In this document: piece after piece, positions 41,951 through 52,129 of the stretch | Layout: each line of letters starts with the position of its first letter | How positions within the stretch are numbered: position 1 is the stretch's first letter | Assembly (NCBI GenBank): GCA_951799405.1 | Contig: OX637339.1 | Coordinates: forward strand, 18,538,001-18,602,000 | Direction: 5' to 3' | DNA length: 64,000 bases | DNA from: Agapetus fuscipes | Taxonomy: Eukaryota > Arthropoda > Insecta > Trichoptera > Glossosomatidae | Made by a program: the position numbers and the translations under genes | Notes under the pieces: model-generated | Told to the model about the DNA's origin: nothing | The model's input: only the letters and a program-made list of their open reading frames with translations | Database searches by the model: none

Positions 41951-42180
41951 GGGTATATATTTACAAGGATAATTTATTTATAAGGTACACATAATAAAAG
42001 AGCGCCGTTTTTGTGTGCGTCACACCTCAAGGGCCCTCTCAAATCACGGATAAGATTTTTTGCAAAGATGCGTCTTTAGTGCTCCTTTAAAGACACCAAC
42101 AGTTTCTGCCTTCCTCACATTAGGTGGTAGTCTGTTCCACTCCATTGGGCCCGCAAACCGGAAAGCACGAAAAGGGTAAT
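41951..42180 (-). pseudogene. LINE-C C-terminus and tail
   Basis: Minus-strand translation includes RAFRFAGPMEWNRLPP, then FKGALKTHLCKKSYP. The tail GGGCCCTTGAGGTGTGACGC and AAAACGGCGCTCTTTTAT follows. Similar to 20655-21120. Confidence 0.75.
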
Positions 42181-42185
42181 TATAA

Positions 42186-42425
42186 ATAGACCGGTACGTA
42201 GCCTAGTGGTTAACACTTCGAACTCATAATTGAATAGGTTCCATGATATAAGGACAGTGATGGAACGACACATGACATTGATGATTATTTAACATGTGAT
42301 GTTTTGTACTGGTGCTGTTCTGTCATATGTCGTTTTGCACTGTGAAGTTTTATACTATCACCGATTGAAAGGTAGAGGGCTGCAATCCCGGTGGAGCACA
42401 GAAAATTCTCAAATATGCTCTTCTA
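42186..42425 (+). mobile_element. SINE-A head split by a ~120 bp insert
   Basis: The 5' half (ACCGGTACGTAGCCTAGTGG, to 42240) resumes at about 42367 with GGTAGAGGGCTGCAATCCCG and GTGGAGCACA. The insert (42241-42360) has loosely repeated TGATGTTTTG words. Confidence 0.6.
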
Positions 42426-42676
42426 ATCTAATCTAATCTAAGTTGCAAAGATATGTTACATTGGAGATTCACATTACATGCATTCCCACAACCAAGACAC
42501 GTACAAGTTCGCGCTTAAAAGTGCTGCACGTGTACTAGCAAATTCAAATGCGAACCTCAAATGAACATAAACCCTGAAATTTTTCGCCAAACTTCCCTGA
42601 AACATTATTGATGGTCAGCCTCATAACAACCTATAAGTCAAGGAATACAAATAATAAATAACATTTAAGTGTACAA
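42423..42676 (-). mobile_element. LINE-G 3' end: G block plus linker start
   Basis: G block with a (TCTAA)n tail and a gap around CCCTGAAACATT. It continues past CAAGGAATAC into the LINE-G linker (ATAACATTTAAGTGTAC). Confidence 0.75.
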
Positions 42677-43110
42677 TGATTCTGAAAATAAGATGGGAAT
42701 ATGTAGGTACAGAATAAAATTGTCGGGACGTTTAATAGAATACTTAGCAACCAATAAACGTGCCCGTATATTTCCATCCACGTGACTGACTTGTATCACT
42801 CGCCGCGTAATCAGTTCCAACAAAAAATACCATATTGCCAAGCAAAAGTGACGCTTACAACACAATAACGCAGGGACTATAGTTGAAAATCACCAGTACT
42901 CAAAATATGTTAAAACCCAACTATAGCGTTTAACAAAACAATGTATGGAATCTAAAACAGCGCCTCTGGTGAGCGTTGAAGCTAACATAGATTTTTGGAT
43001 ACAGCCATCGCTAGAGTTTAGACGTAAAATTTTACATTAATTTCATCCCACAGTTGTTTGTCACCTCGCCTTTCACCCCTTAACTAAATGTTGTTTTCTA
43101 AGGTAATAGG
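42677..43110. repeat. Unassigned; ~130 bp low-copy repeat at 42895-43025
   Basis: The words ATAGCGTTT, AATGTATGGA and CAGCGCCTCTGGTGAG recur at 46395-46490 and 63845-63950 with similar order. Copies at 63845 have short inverted ends (AAACTCAAC / GTTGAGTTT), so a small MITE is possible. Confidence 0.45.
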
Positions 43111-43330
43111 AAAAAAAATGGTTCACTTTGCCAATGTCACCCCTGCTTCAGGGAAGGTCGGCAAGAGTTGCAGGGCTTATGTTCATTTGAGAGTTGTTTT
43201 TTTTATAGGTATATTGTAGGTCCACATGCGGCATGTGTAAGCGCGAAATTATGCGTGTCTGCTTGTGGGAATGCATTTAATATGAATCTCAAATGATGCA
43301 TATCTTTGCAGCTTAGATTCAGATTTAGAC
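43111..43330 (+). mobile_element. G block, 5'-truncated
   Basis: Starts at AATGGTTCACTTTGCC and runs to a TTAGATTCAGATTTAGA tail, the GATTTA-tail subfamily. Confidence 0.75.
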
Positions 43331-43549
43331 TACAAATCGGTCAGAGGTAACTCGTCCACAGACAGCTAGTTATTAGGTCGCACGACTATTCAGTTGACGA
43401 CATTTCTGTTAGTCAATATACGGTTCACAGACAGTTCCAGCACAGAAAACTTGCTCTCCTGCAAAATCTTTCAGCGTTATTCACACACAGCAATCCATGG
43501 CTCAACCACAACCAACGGGAACTTTCCATACAAAAAAAACTATGATTGA

Positions 43550-44173
43550 TGGTTCAGCTAATCTAATCTAATCTAATCTAAGCTGCAAAGATATATATCA
43601 TTTAAGATTTATATTAAATGCATTCCCACAAGCAGATATGTATAATTTCGCGCTAACACATACCGCATGTGGACCTATAATATAAAAACCCAATCTCAAA
43701 TGAACATAAGCCTTGCAACTCTTGCCGTCCTTCCATTGGCAAAGTGAACCAATTTTTTACACTATGGGTGGTCAGCCGCATAACAACCTATAAGTCAAGG
43801 AACATACCTGACAAATTACATTTTTTTTAAATCAATAAATAACAATATATACATGGACATAAAAAACTAAATCATAAAACCAATTTCACTTTAACAAACC
43901 CTAGCCGCCAACATCACAGATCAACCGCCAGTTATTTCTATCCTTGCATACTTCTTTCATTTCCTCCAGAGTCATAACCTTCTTCATACAAGCTCTTCTT
44001 TTATTATGACTCTGGATATTCCATTCATTCGCAATTTCGGATATTTGGTCCGTCCATACCTTTCTCGGTCTTCCTCTACCACGACATCCATCTATTCTAC
44101 CAACATATACTTTCTTCGTCAGTCTTTCCTCATTCATTCTCTCCATATGCCCAAACCATCTCTGGTTCAGCTA
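43550..44173 (-). mobile_element. LINE-G 5'-truncated insertion with 11 bp TSD
   Basis: Insert 43561-44162 is bounded by TGGTTCAGCTA (43550-43560 and 44163-44173). On the minus strand it holds the RT C-terminus, linker, full G block and (GATTA)n tail, in that order. Because one target duplication encloses all parts, they moved as one unit. Confidence 0.93.
43901..44162 (-). pseudogene. LINE-G RT C-terminal fragment
   Basis: Reads RWFGHMERMNEERLTKKVY, GRIDGCRGRGRPRKVWTDQI and CMKKVMTLEEMKEVCKDR, very close to the end of the frame at 26166-27665. It is truncated at 44162 by the insertion boundary. Confidence 0.85.
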
Positions 44174-44213
44174 TGGATCAAATGTGTTGTGAATAACCCT
44201 GTTTGTAATTACA

Positions 44214-44425
44214 GTCTAAATCTAAGTTGCAAAGATACATATCATTGAGATACATATTAAATGCATTCCCACAAGCAGACACGTATAAATTCGCGCTTAC
44301 AAATGCTGAACGCGCTTACAAATCCCTGCAACTCTTGCCGACATTCCTTGAAACAGGGGTGAAATTTGTCAAAGTGAACCATCTTTTTTAAGTTTGGGTG
44401 GTCAGCCTCACACCAACCAGTAGTT
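44214..44425 (-). mobile_element. G block, GATTTA-tail subfamily
   Basis: From GTCTAAATCTAAGTTGC to GTCAGCCTCACACCAACC. Part of the middle is deleted (GAACGCGCTTACAAATCC). Confidence 0.7.
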
Positions 44426-45587
44426 TTAATTAAATGTATTTTTTTTTTGATTGAGCTGTTTATGGGTCCATATTGCATGTGACCGAAATGTCGTGAGGAC
44501 GAAGTGGCATGTGACCGCATTGCTCGTGACCGATGTGTCTTGTCTGTGAATAAACTGCCGTGTAACCGATTAGTCGTGAAACGGCGGTCCTATACATTAA
44601 TTTCATCTAATAATTATTCACAGTCGTTGTCAGTTCGTCCTCACCCCTTGACTTAACAGTGTTCTAGTATCTTACAAGAAAATTATGGCGTGCTAAGGGC
44701 GTGATTACCATTGTGAATAGCTTTGCCATTGTCGGTGTGTACTTGACAAAATTAATTAACGCGTAGTTACTACGCCTGGACTAGTTTTAGTCTGTAAGTA
44801 ATTGAGGCTTTGAAGCGTATTCAAAAACAATACTATGAGAATTTAAGGCTTACACGGCTAGCGGTTGGCACTGAAGATATGGGCGAAACGTCCTGAAGCG
44901 CCATCTTCGATAGACCACGGCAATAGCGCAAGGCGAGGAAGAAGGGAAGAGAGCAGTGCATGTGTGTGAACAGGCATACATCGCAAGCGGCGAGTGAACT
45001 TAAATATATTGTAAGTATTTTTGGTGAAGTCAAAGGATCGTTCAAGAACGCCATTGGCTAGTCTGTCTCCCCACTTCTCCTTCCGCCTAACCTCACGGGC
45101 CACTTGCTCCACCCATATTTGTGGCAGCGTGAGGTGAAGTAGAAGTGGCAGAGTGTAAATGGGGCATTAGGATTCAGAAAGAAGAATTAATCAAGACATT
45201 ACTTAAACAGGCGATACAGGTACCTACAGTCTTGATAACATCGATTGATATTAAAATATGCCAACGAAACTATCCAACGAGAAATTATAAAAATAAAAAT
45301 AAAACACAGAGTTTTATTCACACAAATTGAGTGTTAATTTCCCCTTGAGTACTTTCGACTTGCTCTCTGCACAAACTCTAGAAACGTTTAAAGCTATCCA
45401 AAATAGCCTATTTTGGATAGCTTTAAACAGCTAATTGGACAGCTAAATTCGATTCATTCCAATTGCATCAAGCATATTTGACTATCCTACATTCAACATG
45501 CTTGCGCATCAACAGCTGATCGAACAGTCGAATGTGTTTGTCGTTCAAATTCTATGAAGTAGATATATGTGACACTTTGATCACCTG
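44426..45587. other. Unassigned; degenerate ~18 bp repeats at 44475-44585
   Basis: Words of the type CATGTGACCG, TGTCGTG, CTCGTGACCGATGTG and GTGTAACCGATTAGTCGTG recur. The 84- and 73-codon minus frames at 44833-45112 have no known domain. At 44868-44896 CTGAAGA is followed soon by CGAAAC but without a stem II. Confidence 0.35.
45386..45428. repeat. Perfect 43 bp palindrome
   Basis: Arms of 21 bp (GTTTAAAGCTATCCAAAATAG and its exact complement) meet around a single C. The sequence would form a cruciform or very stable RNA hairpin. Its flanks are unrecognised. Confidence 0.9.
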
Positions 45588-45827
45588 TACCCTTAGTACG
45601 AGTCGCAAAACTTGCGAAAAGTACAGTTTACGGAAAATATTAAAGAGTGATTTCTCTCAAAATCTGCCGTTTTTGTTTCTTACGCTTTATGGTCTTAGCA
45701 AAAGAGTTACAGTGCTGAAGAAAATCAAGTTCAAACAAAAAAAAACGGCAGATTTTGGGGGAAATCACTCTTTAATAATTGCTGTAAACTTTACATTACT
45801 CAAGTTTTGCAACTCGTACTAAGGGTA
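45588..45827. mobile_element. MITE-P copy with CTG duplication
   Basis: TACCCTTAGTACGAGTCGCA at the left and its complement at the right. Flanked by CTG on both sides (45585-45587 and 45828-45830). Confidence 0.88.
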
Positions 45828-45912
45828 CTGGATTTCGTATTATATAATCTATCAATTGGTACAAACTACAGAGGTTTAAGGCTTATTATATCCGAGCTAT
45901 ATTTTCACAACA

Positions 45913-46124
45913 CATCTAAATCTAAATCTAAGCTGCAAAGATATATATCATTTAAGATTTATATTAAATGCATTCCCACAAGCAGACATGTACCATTTCG
46001 CGCTAATACATGCCGCATGTGGACCTACAATATAAAAAAACCCAATCTCAAATGAACATAAGCCCTGCAACTCTTGCCGACCTTCCCTGAAGCAGAGGTG
46101 ACATTGGCAAAGTGAACCATTTTG
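45913..46124 (-). mobile_element. G block, lacking the first ~50 bp
   Basis: GATTTA-tail subfamily with GCGCTAATACATGCCGCATG; stops after GCAAAGTGAACCATTT. Confidence 0.75.
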
Positions 46125-47117
46125 ATTATTGAAAATAATTTCATAGTATTGTCGGTGAGCATTTTATTTCTAAGACCGTTGGTGAGTACCGCATTTGCTC
46201 TAACCTTTTTGTCTAATATCGGTCACATTACACAAAGCGAAGTTTAATTAAATTGAAGGCAAGTTTGCTATGATACAGCAAACACAGAACAAAAGTATTG
46301 TCTCCGGATCAGCCTTGTGTGACAAATGGAGTAGGTGACAACGGCTATGCCCAAGAGACGAACCCATGTATAGCAGATTACGCTTTCACTCTACCGTGGG
46401 GTTCATAAAAATAAACATGAAAACTAAAGCAGCGCCTTTAGTAGAGGTTTTAGTTTTGATACATTATTGGTAAACGCTATGATTGAGTTTAAATGTTGGG
46501 GAACAGTATCATCAAAGTCAGTCAATGTTAAGGTGACTCCAATAAGACATTCTTAGTTATAGAAATGCGTGAGTAAAATTGCTGGCCCACTAGGCCTAAA
46601 TCAAGCTTACGAACTAAAATTAAATAGGGTAATTGCAGTGGTGGGGAAAACGGTCTAAAATACAATGGTTGTGTAGAGTACCTTTCAAGGATCACAACCA
46701 TATATTTTTTATATTGTAAAAATAAAGACATCATTAATAATTTTCAAAAATAAAATGTCGAGAATTTAGATCCCGCCAAAACGCATTGGGACCGAAGAAA
46801 CACGCTGTGACGTCAAAATTACGTAGATGGATCCATCGGTCTTCGAAAACCTAACGGTACACTCCATACATCGTGAGATCCATTGACGTCACATCCGCCT
46901 AAATAAAAAATGAGCTGTTTTAGCGGAAATCGAAAACGGGCGAATTTTACAGAGCTGTAATTTAAAAACTAAGCCAGATATATTTTTTTAAAAAAACGCA
47001 GATGCATTTTTTAAAAAAGTAGTCTATCAATTTATGAAATAAATAAAATATTTGAAATTACCCTATTACAAGAATGAAAAAAATCATACAAATAAATATG
47101 TTTCGACATCTTTAGGA
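46125..47117. other. Unassigned; two TGACGTCA sites
   Basis: Contains the low-copy repeat noted at 42895 (here 46395-46490). Two octamers TGACGTCA lie near 46810 and 46884, in a stretch with ATCCAT words in inverse order (loose inverted repeat 46800-46900). These sites match the CREB-type consensus, but function is not implied. Confidence 0.35.
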
Positions 47118-47412
47118 CAAAATGATGACTTATTTGGTGAGCGCTGTTTTTGTGTGAATCACACCTCAAGAGCACTCTGCGAGATTGGTCGTCGCTGTAG
47201 AAAGCGCCAATTCTCAAACAAGACCCAGTTGTTGTAAGGCTGGATGGACCTTTTGATGACCGGTCTTTGATAAAGGTTTATTAATTTTTCAACCCAGTGA
47301 AGAGCAGATTTTATAATATCAATGGTATAGTTTTGTGCTCCACCGGGATTCGAACCAACGACTTTCTTTTACGAAAGTTCAAAGCACTAACCTCTAGACT
47401 ACGGACCGGTCT
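47118..47412 (-). mobile_element. SINE-A monomer with LINE-C tail
   Basis: Head A (ACCGGTCCGTAGTCTAGAGG, B box GGTTCGAATCC), A body, then GAGTGCTCTTGAGGTGTGAT and ACACAAAAACAGCGCTC at its 3' end. No 5S head. It confirms that the LINE-C tail belongs to SINE-A. Confidence 0.85.
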
Positions 47413-47480
47413 AGAACCAGCACTTCGCAAAGTGACCCACACATACCGGGAAATAGTTAGAAACATACGGTGCTACTTTT

Positions 47481-47697
47481 AGATATTTTAGTCGTCCGAT
47501 GAGCCCACGCTTTGACAAACTAATGATGCATTTGTATGAAGACCTATCAATCTAAGATGGCCGCAAGTGAACAGCTGATTAGTCTTCACACAAATATTAC
47601 CAAAATTCGGTAGGTAAGAATGCCGTAGTGATGAGACTTTCAGCCCAGACATCATTAGTTTGTCAAAGCGTGGGCTCAACCGACGACTAAAATGTCT
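47481..47697. mobile_element. MITE with ~48 bp TIRs
   Basis: ATTTTAGTCGTCCGATGAGC, then CCACGCTTTGACAAACTAAT at the left, mirrored at the right (ATTAGTTTGTCAAAGCGTGG, GACGACTAAAAT). No transposase. Target duplication not clear. Confidence 0.75.
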
Positions 47698-47891
47698 AAA
47701 AATAGCCCCGATACTGTTGTTTGGCATGTCCGACACACCAGGACAACTGATTTCCACGATTTTTCTTTTCACGCCAAAACAATTCTTACTTTTTGCCCCT
47801 AACAGGCGCAAGTAAAAGAAGATACTCATGATGTAGACATTGTTTACGACACCGGTAAACAATGCTTACGAAATTCACCCCGTAACACCCC
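47698..47891. other. Unassigned sequence
   Basis: A small inverted repeat ATTGTTTAC ... GTAAACAAT lies near 47839-47865. No other feature. Confidence 0.3.
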
Positions 47892-48009
47892 GTTCCTTGA
47901 CTTATAGGTTGGTATGCGGCTGACCACCCATGCTGTAAAAATGGTTGTGAGAATGCATGTAATGTGAATCTCCAATGTAACATATCTTTGCAACTTAGAT
48001 TAGATTAGA
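47892..48009 (+). mobile_element. G block with internal deletion
   Basis: TTCCTTGACTTATAGG to AAAATGGTT, then jumps to TGTGAGAATGCATGTAATGT and the (GATTA)n tail. About 130 bp are missing. The junction shares GGTT with both sides of the deletion. Confidence 0.75.
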
Positions 48010-48500
48010 ACCACATACAATTTATTGTGATTTTTAAGTATCAAAGGGTTTTTCAAAGCATTACAAATCTCACACGCAAAGCCACAGCTAATGGTGGCTT
48101 ATGAATGAATTAAAAAGAGCCCGGGAAAACTTGCAAGTCTTCCTTGAGCCAGCTGGGCAAGTTGACCAGCTTATCGCGGTCGGGAGTTGGTTGTGCGGTT
48201 CAACATGGCGATGACTTCAGGGTTAGATAACAACAGCAAACAGGACACGAAGTGTGCGTGGATGAAACGCCCATTTTCATATTCATTGCAAACAATGGCA
48301 TTGTAAATTCATTATTATTAATATTACTATAATTATTATAGTCATATATTATACTATACGAGACGGAGAACCAGACTGTCCGGCACATGGTGGAGGAGTG
48401 CCCCATCAGAAGACACCCACCTGGTCTGAAAGACCTCTATGAAGCCACGCCAGGAGCAGGGAAGTGGATGGAGGGCTTGGATCTTCGCCTCTGACGCGAC
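48010..48500. other. Unassigned sequence with a small LINE scrap
   Basis: Around 48360-48480 the plus strand reads ETENQTVRHMVEECPI, a phrase typical of LINE RNase H/C-terminal regions. It is a short relic; the rest is unassigned. Confidence 0.4.
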
Positions 48501-48503
48501 TTA

Positions 48504-48725
48504 GGGCCTGTTGCACCAACCTCCAATCAATATTTGATTGCTTAGTTCTGGTAAGGACCTCGGTTAAATATTTCTCGAAACTTGGTAAAAATGTGATGGA
48601 ATTTGAACAGGAAATATGATTCATATCAGCTGACTTACGTATATGCAATCAATTGTTTGATTTGAAAGGGAGAAATCACACTTAATTTTGATTTTCGCCT
48701 GATTGGAGTTTGGTGCAACAGGCCC
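48504..48725. mobile_element. MITE-H copy
   Basis: TIRs GGGCCTGTTGCACCAACCTC / GAGTTTGGTGCAACAGGCCC. Left flank TTA, right flank TAA, so the duplication is not exact. Confidence 0.85.
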
Positions 48726-49021
48726 TAAGAAATTTATTGCGCTTGCCGGCCATACAAAAATTAAAGTAAGTCCATAAACTATGGGTTTTTTTCATATATA
48801 CCTAAAGTACACGGACCCAATTATATAAAATTCGTACAAAAAGACAGAAGTAAGATTGTAGTGACAGATAAATCTTGCGTATCCGCAGTGTATGTGAAGT
48901 TCACTAAAGAAAAGAAAAAGGTGGTATCTATCTTTTTTTTTTCAAAGGAGAGATAAGGATAGATACTTGCTTTCACATTAATTTGAAACATCTGTGCCGA
49001 AAACGTTCCGACTCCGACACT
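48726..49021. other. Unassigned sequence
   Basis: No feature recognised. Confidence 0.3.
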
Positions 49022-49206
49022 GTTTAGGTTGGTATGAAGTTTTTGCTAATGCCACCCCAGTTTTAGGGAAAGGCGGCAAGAATTGCAAGTTTATTGTTCA
49101 TGCCAGGGTTATTTTCTACGAGTACATGTGTCTGCAAGTGACTGTCTGTGGGCGTGCATTGAATACAAGCCTTAAATAGTCGATGTATCTTTGCAACTTA
49201 GATTAT
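49022..49206 (+). mobile_element. G block, strongly diverged
   Basis: Recognisable by AGGTTGGTATGAAG, GGGAAAGGCGGCAAGAATTG and ATCTTTGCAACTTAGATTA. Confidence 0.6.
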
Positions 49207-49207
49207 A

Positions 49208-49722
49208 GAACTAAGCTGCACGTATTAGAGCGACTTCTTACCGCATTGTCCCCTTAGGAGATGCATTTGGCGTGGGAAACGTATTCATTTTTCAGGTAAG
49301 GGGACAGGTCTTACGCCAACCACTTAAGTTAAGGTAGATTTTCCCAACTCCAACTGAGAAGGCTGGCTCTTTTTTTGTGAAGGCAATTAAACTATGCCAG
49401 TATTTTTTTTTTGATTTGACATTGCATGGAATGCTAGCATTCTACCAACTGACCTTTTTCTTTCTCCAGTTTCAATCGTAGGATTGGTTTGCAACAATAT
49501 CTTTTACTTTTTTTCTCCATTCTTCCCTGTCTTGTGCGGCTCTTTCTAGGTCTGCATATGTTGAGTAGCGCACCTCCACCAACAGGTCCTCCAGGTACTC
49601 CTGGCGTGGGCGTCCCCTAGAGTTGTCCCCCTCGGTCATCCCCTCCATTATGGCATGCAAGAGACCTTCTTGTCGTATTAGTTATTGTCGTATTATTATT
49701 ACAACTGACCTATCGACCGGAT
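49208..49722 (-). mobile_element. SINE-B, diverged, split by a LINE fragment
   Basis: The 3' end and body run from 49208 to 49455; the head resumes at 49702 (GTCGATAGGTCAGTT). The insert is flanked by CAACTGACCT on both sides. Confidence 0.75.
49456..49701 (-). pseudogene. LINE C-terminal fragment with 10 bp TSD
   Basis: The minus frame 49660-49472 reads MEGMTEGDNSRGRPRQEYLE, then DLERAAQDREEWRKKV: the C-terminal end of an RTE/Jockey-like LINE. CAACTGACCT lies at 49446-49455 and 49702-49711. The insertion hits the tRNA-like head of SINE-B. Confidence 0.85.
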
Positions 49723-49987
49723 ATAAGAGCCAATGAATTCCTCCCAATCCCGAAATAAATTTTGAAAAGAACACATTCATCATTTCCAATCCGACGGTCG
49801 ATTAACAACAAAGCTAATGAATTACGCTGAAAGATATACCTACACGCGCTTTGCATACATATTTTTTACGAATTTCAAATTTGTATTCTACCTGAAGTCA
49901 TCTCTAAAATTAAAACCTTTGTTCGAAATAATTGGATTCCGTTGGCGCAGATTTAAAAATGCTAATAATCTCGGGATTGCAAATATT
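49723..49987. other. Unassigned sequence
   Basis: No feature recognised. Confidence 0.3.
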
Positions 49988-50371
49988 AATCTATAATCTA
50001 AGTTGCAAGGAAATATTCATTTAGAGTTCTCAAATGCATGCCTACAAACAAACACGTGTAGTTCGCGCTTACAAATGCTGAATGTGTACTTGCAAATAAA
50101 ATCCAAACCTAAAATGAACATAAGCCCTACAACTTTTGCCGACCTTCCCTGACACAGGGGTGACATTGGCAAAGTGAACCATTTTTTACAGTATGGGTGG
50201 GAACATTTAAGTATAAAAAAATCAATAATTTCCTATACAAAAAATGTAACAAATTAATAAACCAACTTTACAAATCAACATTGCAGATTAGCCGCCACTT
50301 CTTCCTGTCCTTGCATACTTCTTTTATTTCATCCAGAGTCATAACCTTTTTCATACAAGCCCTCTTTTCAT
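49988..50371 (-). mobile_element. LINE-G 3' end with internal deletion
   Basis: G block from the TATAATCTAAG tail to GTATGGGTGG, then direct passage to the linker (ACATTTAAGTATAAAAAA) and RT end (GCAGATTAGCCGCCACTTCT). The first ~35 bp of the G block and part of the linker are missing. Confidence 0.8.
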
Positions 50372-50942
50372 CTCCCGACCCACAAATTAAAACCTTCGAA
50401 TGAATTGCATTTTTTTTTTCAATTTGGTCCCTTCTTCAAAGATGCAATACCGTGCGTCAAAAGCTATCATATATATTGGACACAAATCAAAATTGTTCAC
50501 AAACAAACACATTAATTTATCAACAATTTCCTAGACCTACAATGGGCGAAGTAATCCATCTATTTGCCGGCTTCCCCGTGCGAACCGCCCCCTTCCATTC
50601 GCAACAGCCGGCGTGTTTATCTTCGTTTCCAATCCCGGTGAAATCCGAACGGAAAGCCGAGCCGGCTTACTGCTGCGCCCACCCCCGCCTACTAATGCAG
50701 CCAACTCCACGTAACATAATTGGATTAAAGCAAAAACTTCCCGACAAAGTTGTGCAGATTAGCTGATTTTTAAACCCCTCCACGGATCAGATGTGCTTTT
50801 GTAGCGAGGAGCTTGGAAGGCGCACTAGAGTAATCAAGTTGACTGTGGCCATCTTTTTTTTAACTATCAGTAAAATAATAATAATAATGTGATGATTTAT
50901 TTGGTGATCGTTGTTTATGTGTAAATCACACCTCAACAGCCC
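50372..50942. other. Unassigned; GC-rich low-copy island at 50560-50720
   Basis: A 104-codon plus frame (50452-50766) covers GC-rich sequence (TTTGCCGGCTTCCCCGTGCG, GCCCACCCCCGCCTACTAAT) and ends at GATTAGCTGA. It is not a recognised repeat, which is rare in this window. It could be an exon remnant or a regulatory island; I cannot tell. Confidence 0.3.
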
Positions 50943-51127
50943 TTCAGGGAAGGTCGGCAAGAGTTGCAGGGCTTATGTTCATTTGAGATTCGGTTTTTTA
51001 TACTGTAGGTCCACATGCGGCATGTGTGAGGGCGAAATTATGCGTGTCTGCTTGTGGGAATGCATTTAATATGAATCTCAAATGATACATATCTTTGCAG
51101 CTTAGATTTAGATTTGATTATAGATTT
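50943..51127 (+). mobile_element. G block, 5'-truncated
   Basis: From CTTCAGGGAAGGTCGGCAAG to a TTAGATTTAGATTTGATT tail. It meets an RTE-like fragment at 51128. Confidence 0.75.
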
Positions 51128-51240
51128 TCTCGAACTTCCCTTTCCTCTTTTCCCTTCAAACTTTCCTCTGTTTATATACTTTGTACATCTCTCATCATCA
51201 ATTCTTTCTACATGCCCAAACCATCTCATCACATTGAAGA
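51128..51240 (-). pseudogene. RTE-like C-terminal scrap
   Basis: The minus strand reads MMRWFGHVERIDDERCTKYI and KGKRGKG, related to 36733-37078. Confidence 0.7.
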
Positions 51241-52129
51241 TGATGATGAGTTGATGATTTCTCTGTAGCGCCGTTTCGTGATGTAGTCACTCCAAGGGCG
51301 CTTAACATTCTCTTGTACCTTCAGTTTCACCGAAGTCCTTTAGTTAATCCGAAGCGTGTATCACTAAACTAGTGACCAAATACGTATTGAGCATGATATC
51401 AAGTACAACACAATGACCGCTGGCTTCCGTAATCAAACAAACCAACTTGTAACGGGATTACAAATTACACTGATTAATGTTGCGGCTTAAAAGGCAGCTG
51501 CACAACCAATAATTGAGACGGTAACCTGGTTCCAGAATACAGTAAACATTTCAAATCATGTGAAATCAAAATTAAAAATGAAGCTATTCAGTATCTCCGA
51601 CACTAAGGTTAAAAGAGCTTGGAATTGAAAAAAGGTGGATTAGATAGAGATCATGCCTCACTCTCGCAAGGCAAAAGCTCAATCAATTGAGGTATAAACA
51701 TTGTCAACTTGAGCCATTTATGTAGTATGGATGTTCAACCTCATCCCAACCTATTTGTCAAGGAATCCATTACCAAATTTGATTATTTTTCCCTTAGGCG
51801 ACAATTCATTTCTATTCCAACTTTTTTTTGACTCGTGTCTTAAAAATTACGATTCGCTTTCCAAGTTTTGACGTTTTATTTCCGAACAAAAGTCTGGGAG
51901 GAAATTTTTCAAATTACTTACCGACTTCGTTTTGCATACAAGCACATTTTTGTTTGTCTGCTTCACAAAGTTTTCTTGTGCCTCTATTCTTTCGTTTTCT
52001 GTGTTTTCTGTGACAATCCTTGACTGTTCGGCAACTAAGATTATATTTTTACATACGTATGGGTTTCGTGTGTACGTGAGCCTAGGCACGTTGATTGGTG
52101 TGTGTGATGTATCTCGTATATTGTGGAAC
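51241..52129. other. Unassigned; G block scrap at 51698-51767
   Basis: CAACTTGAGCCATTTATGTA ... CCCAACCTATTTGTCAAGG is a degraded G block end (minus). The 107-codon minus frame at 51847-52170 has no known motif. Confidence 0.35.

Noticed and set aside
44868..44896. Another hammerhead-like motif (CTGAAGA ... CGAAAC)
   Set aside because: No stem II can form between the core and GAAAC, and no stem I is visible.
51038..51232. Recurrent peptides of the KSKSKLQRYVSFEIHIKCIP type
   Set aside because: They are translations of the (GATTTA)n tail and adjoining G block, not proteins.
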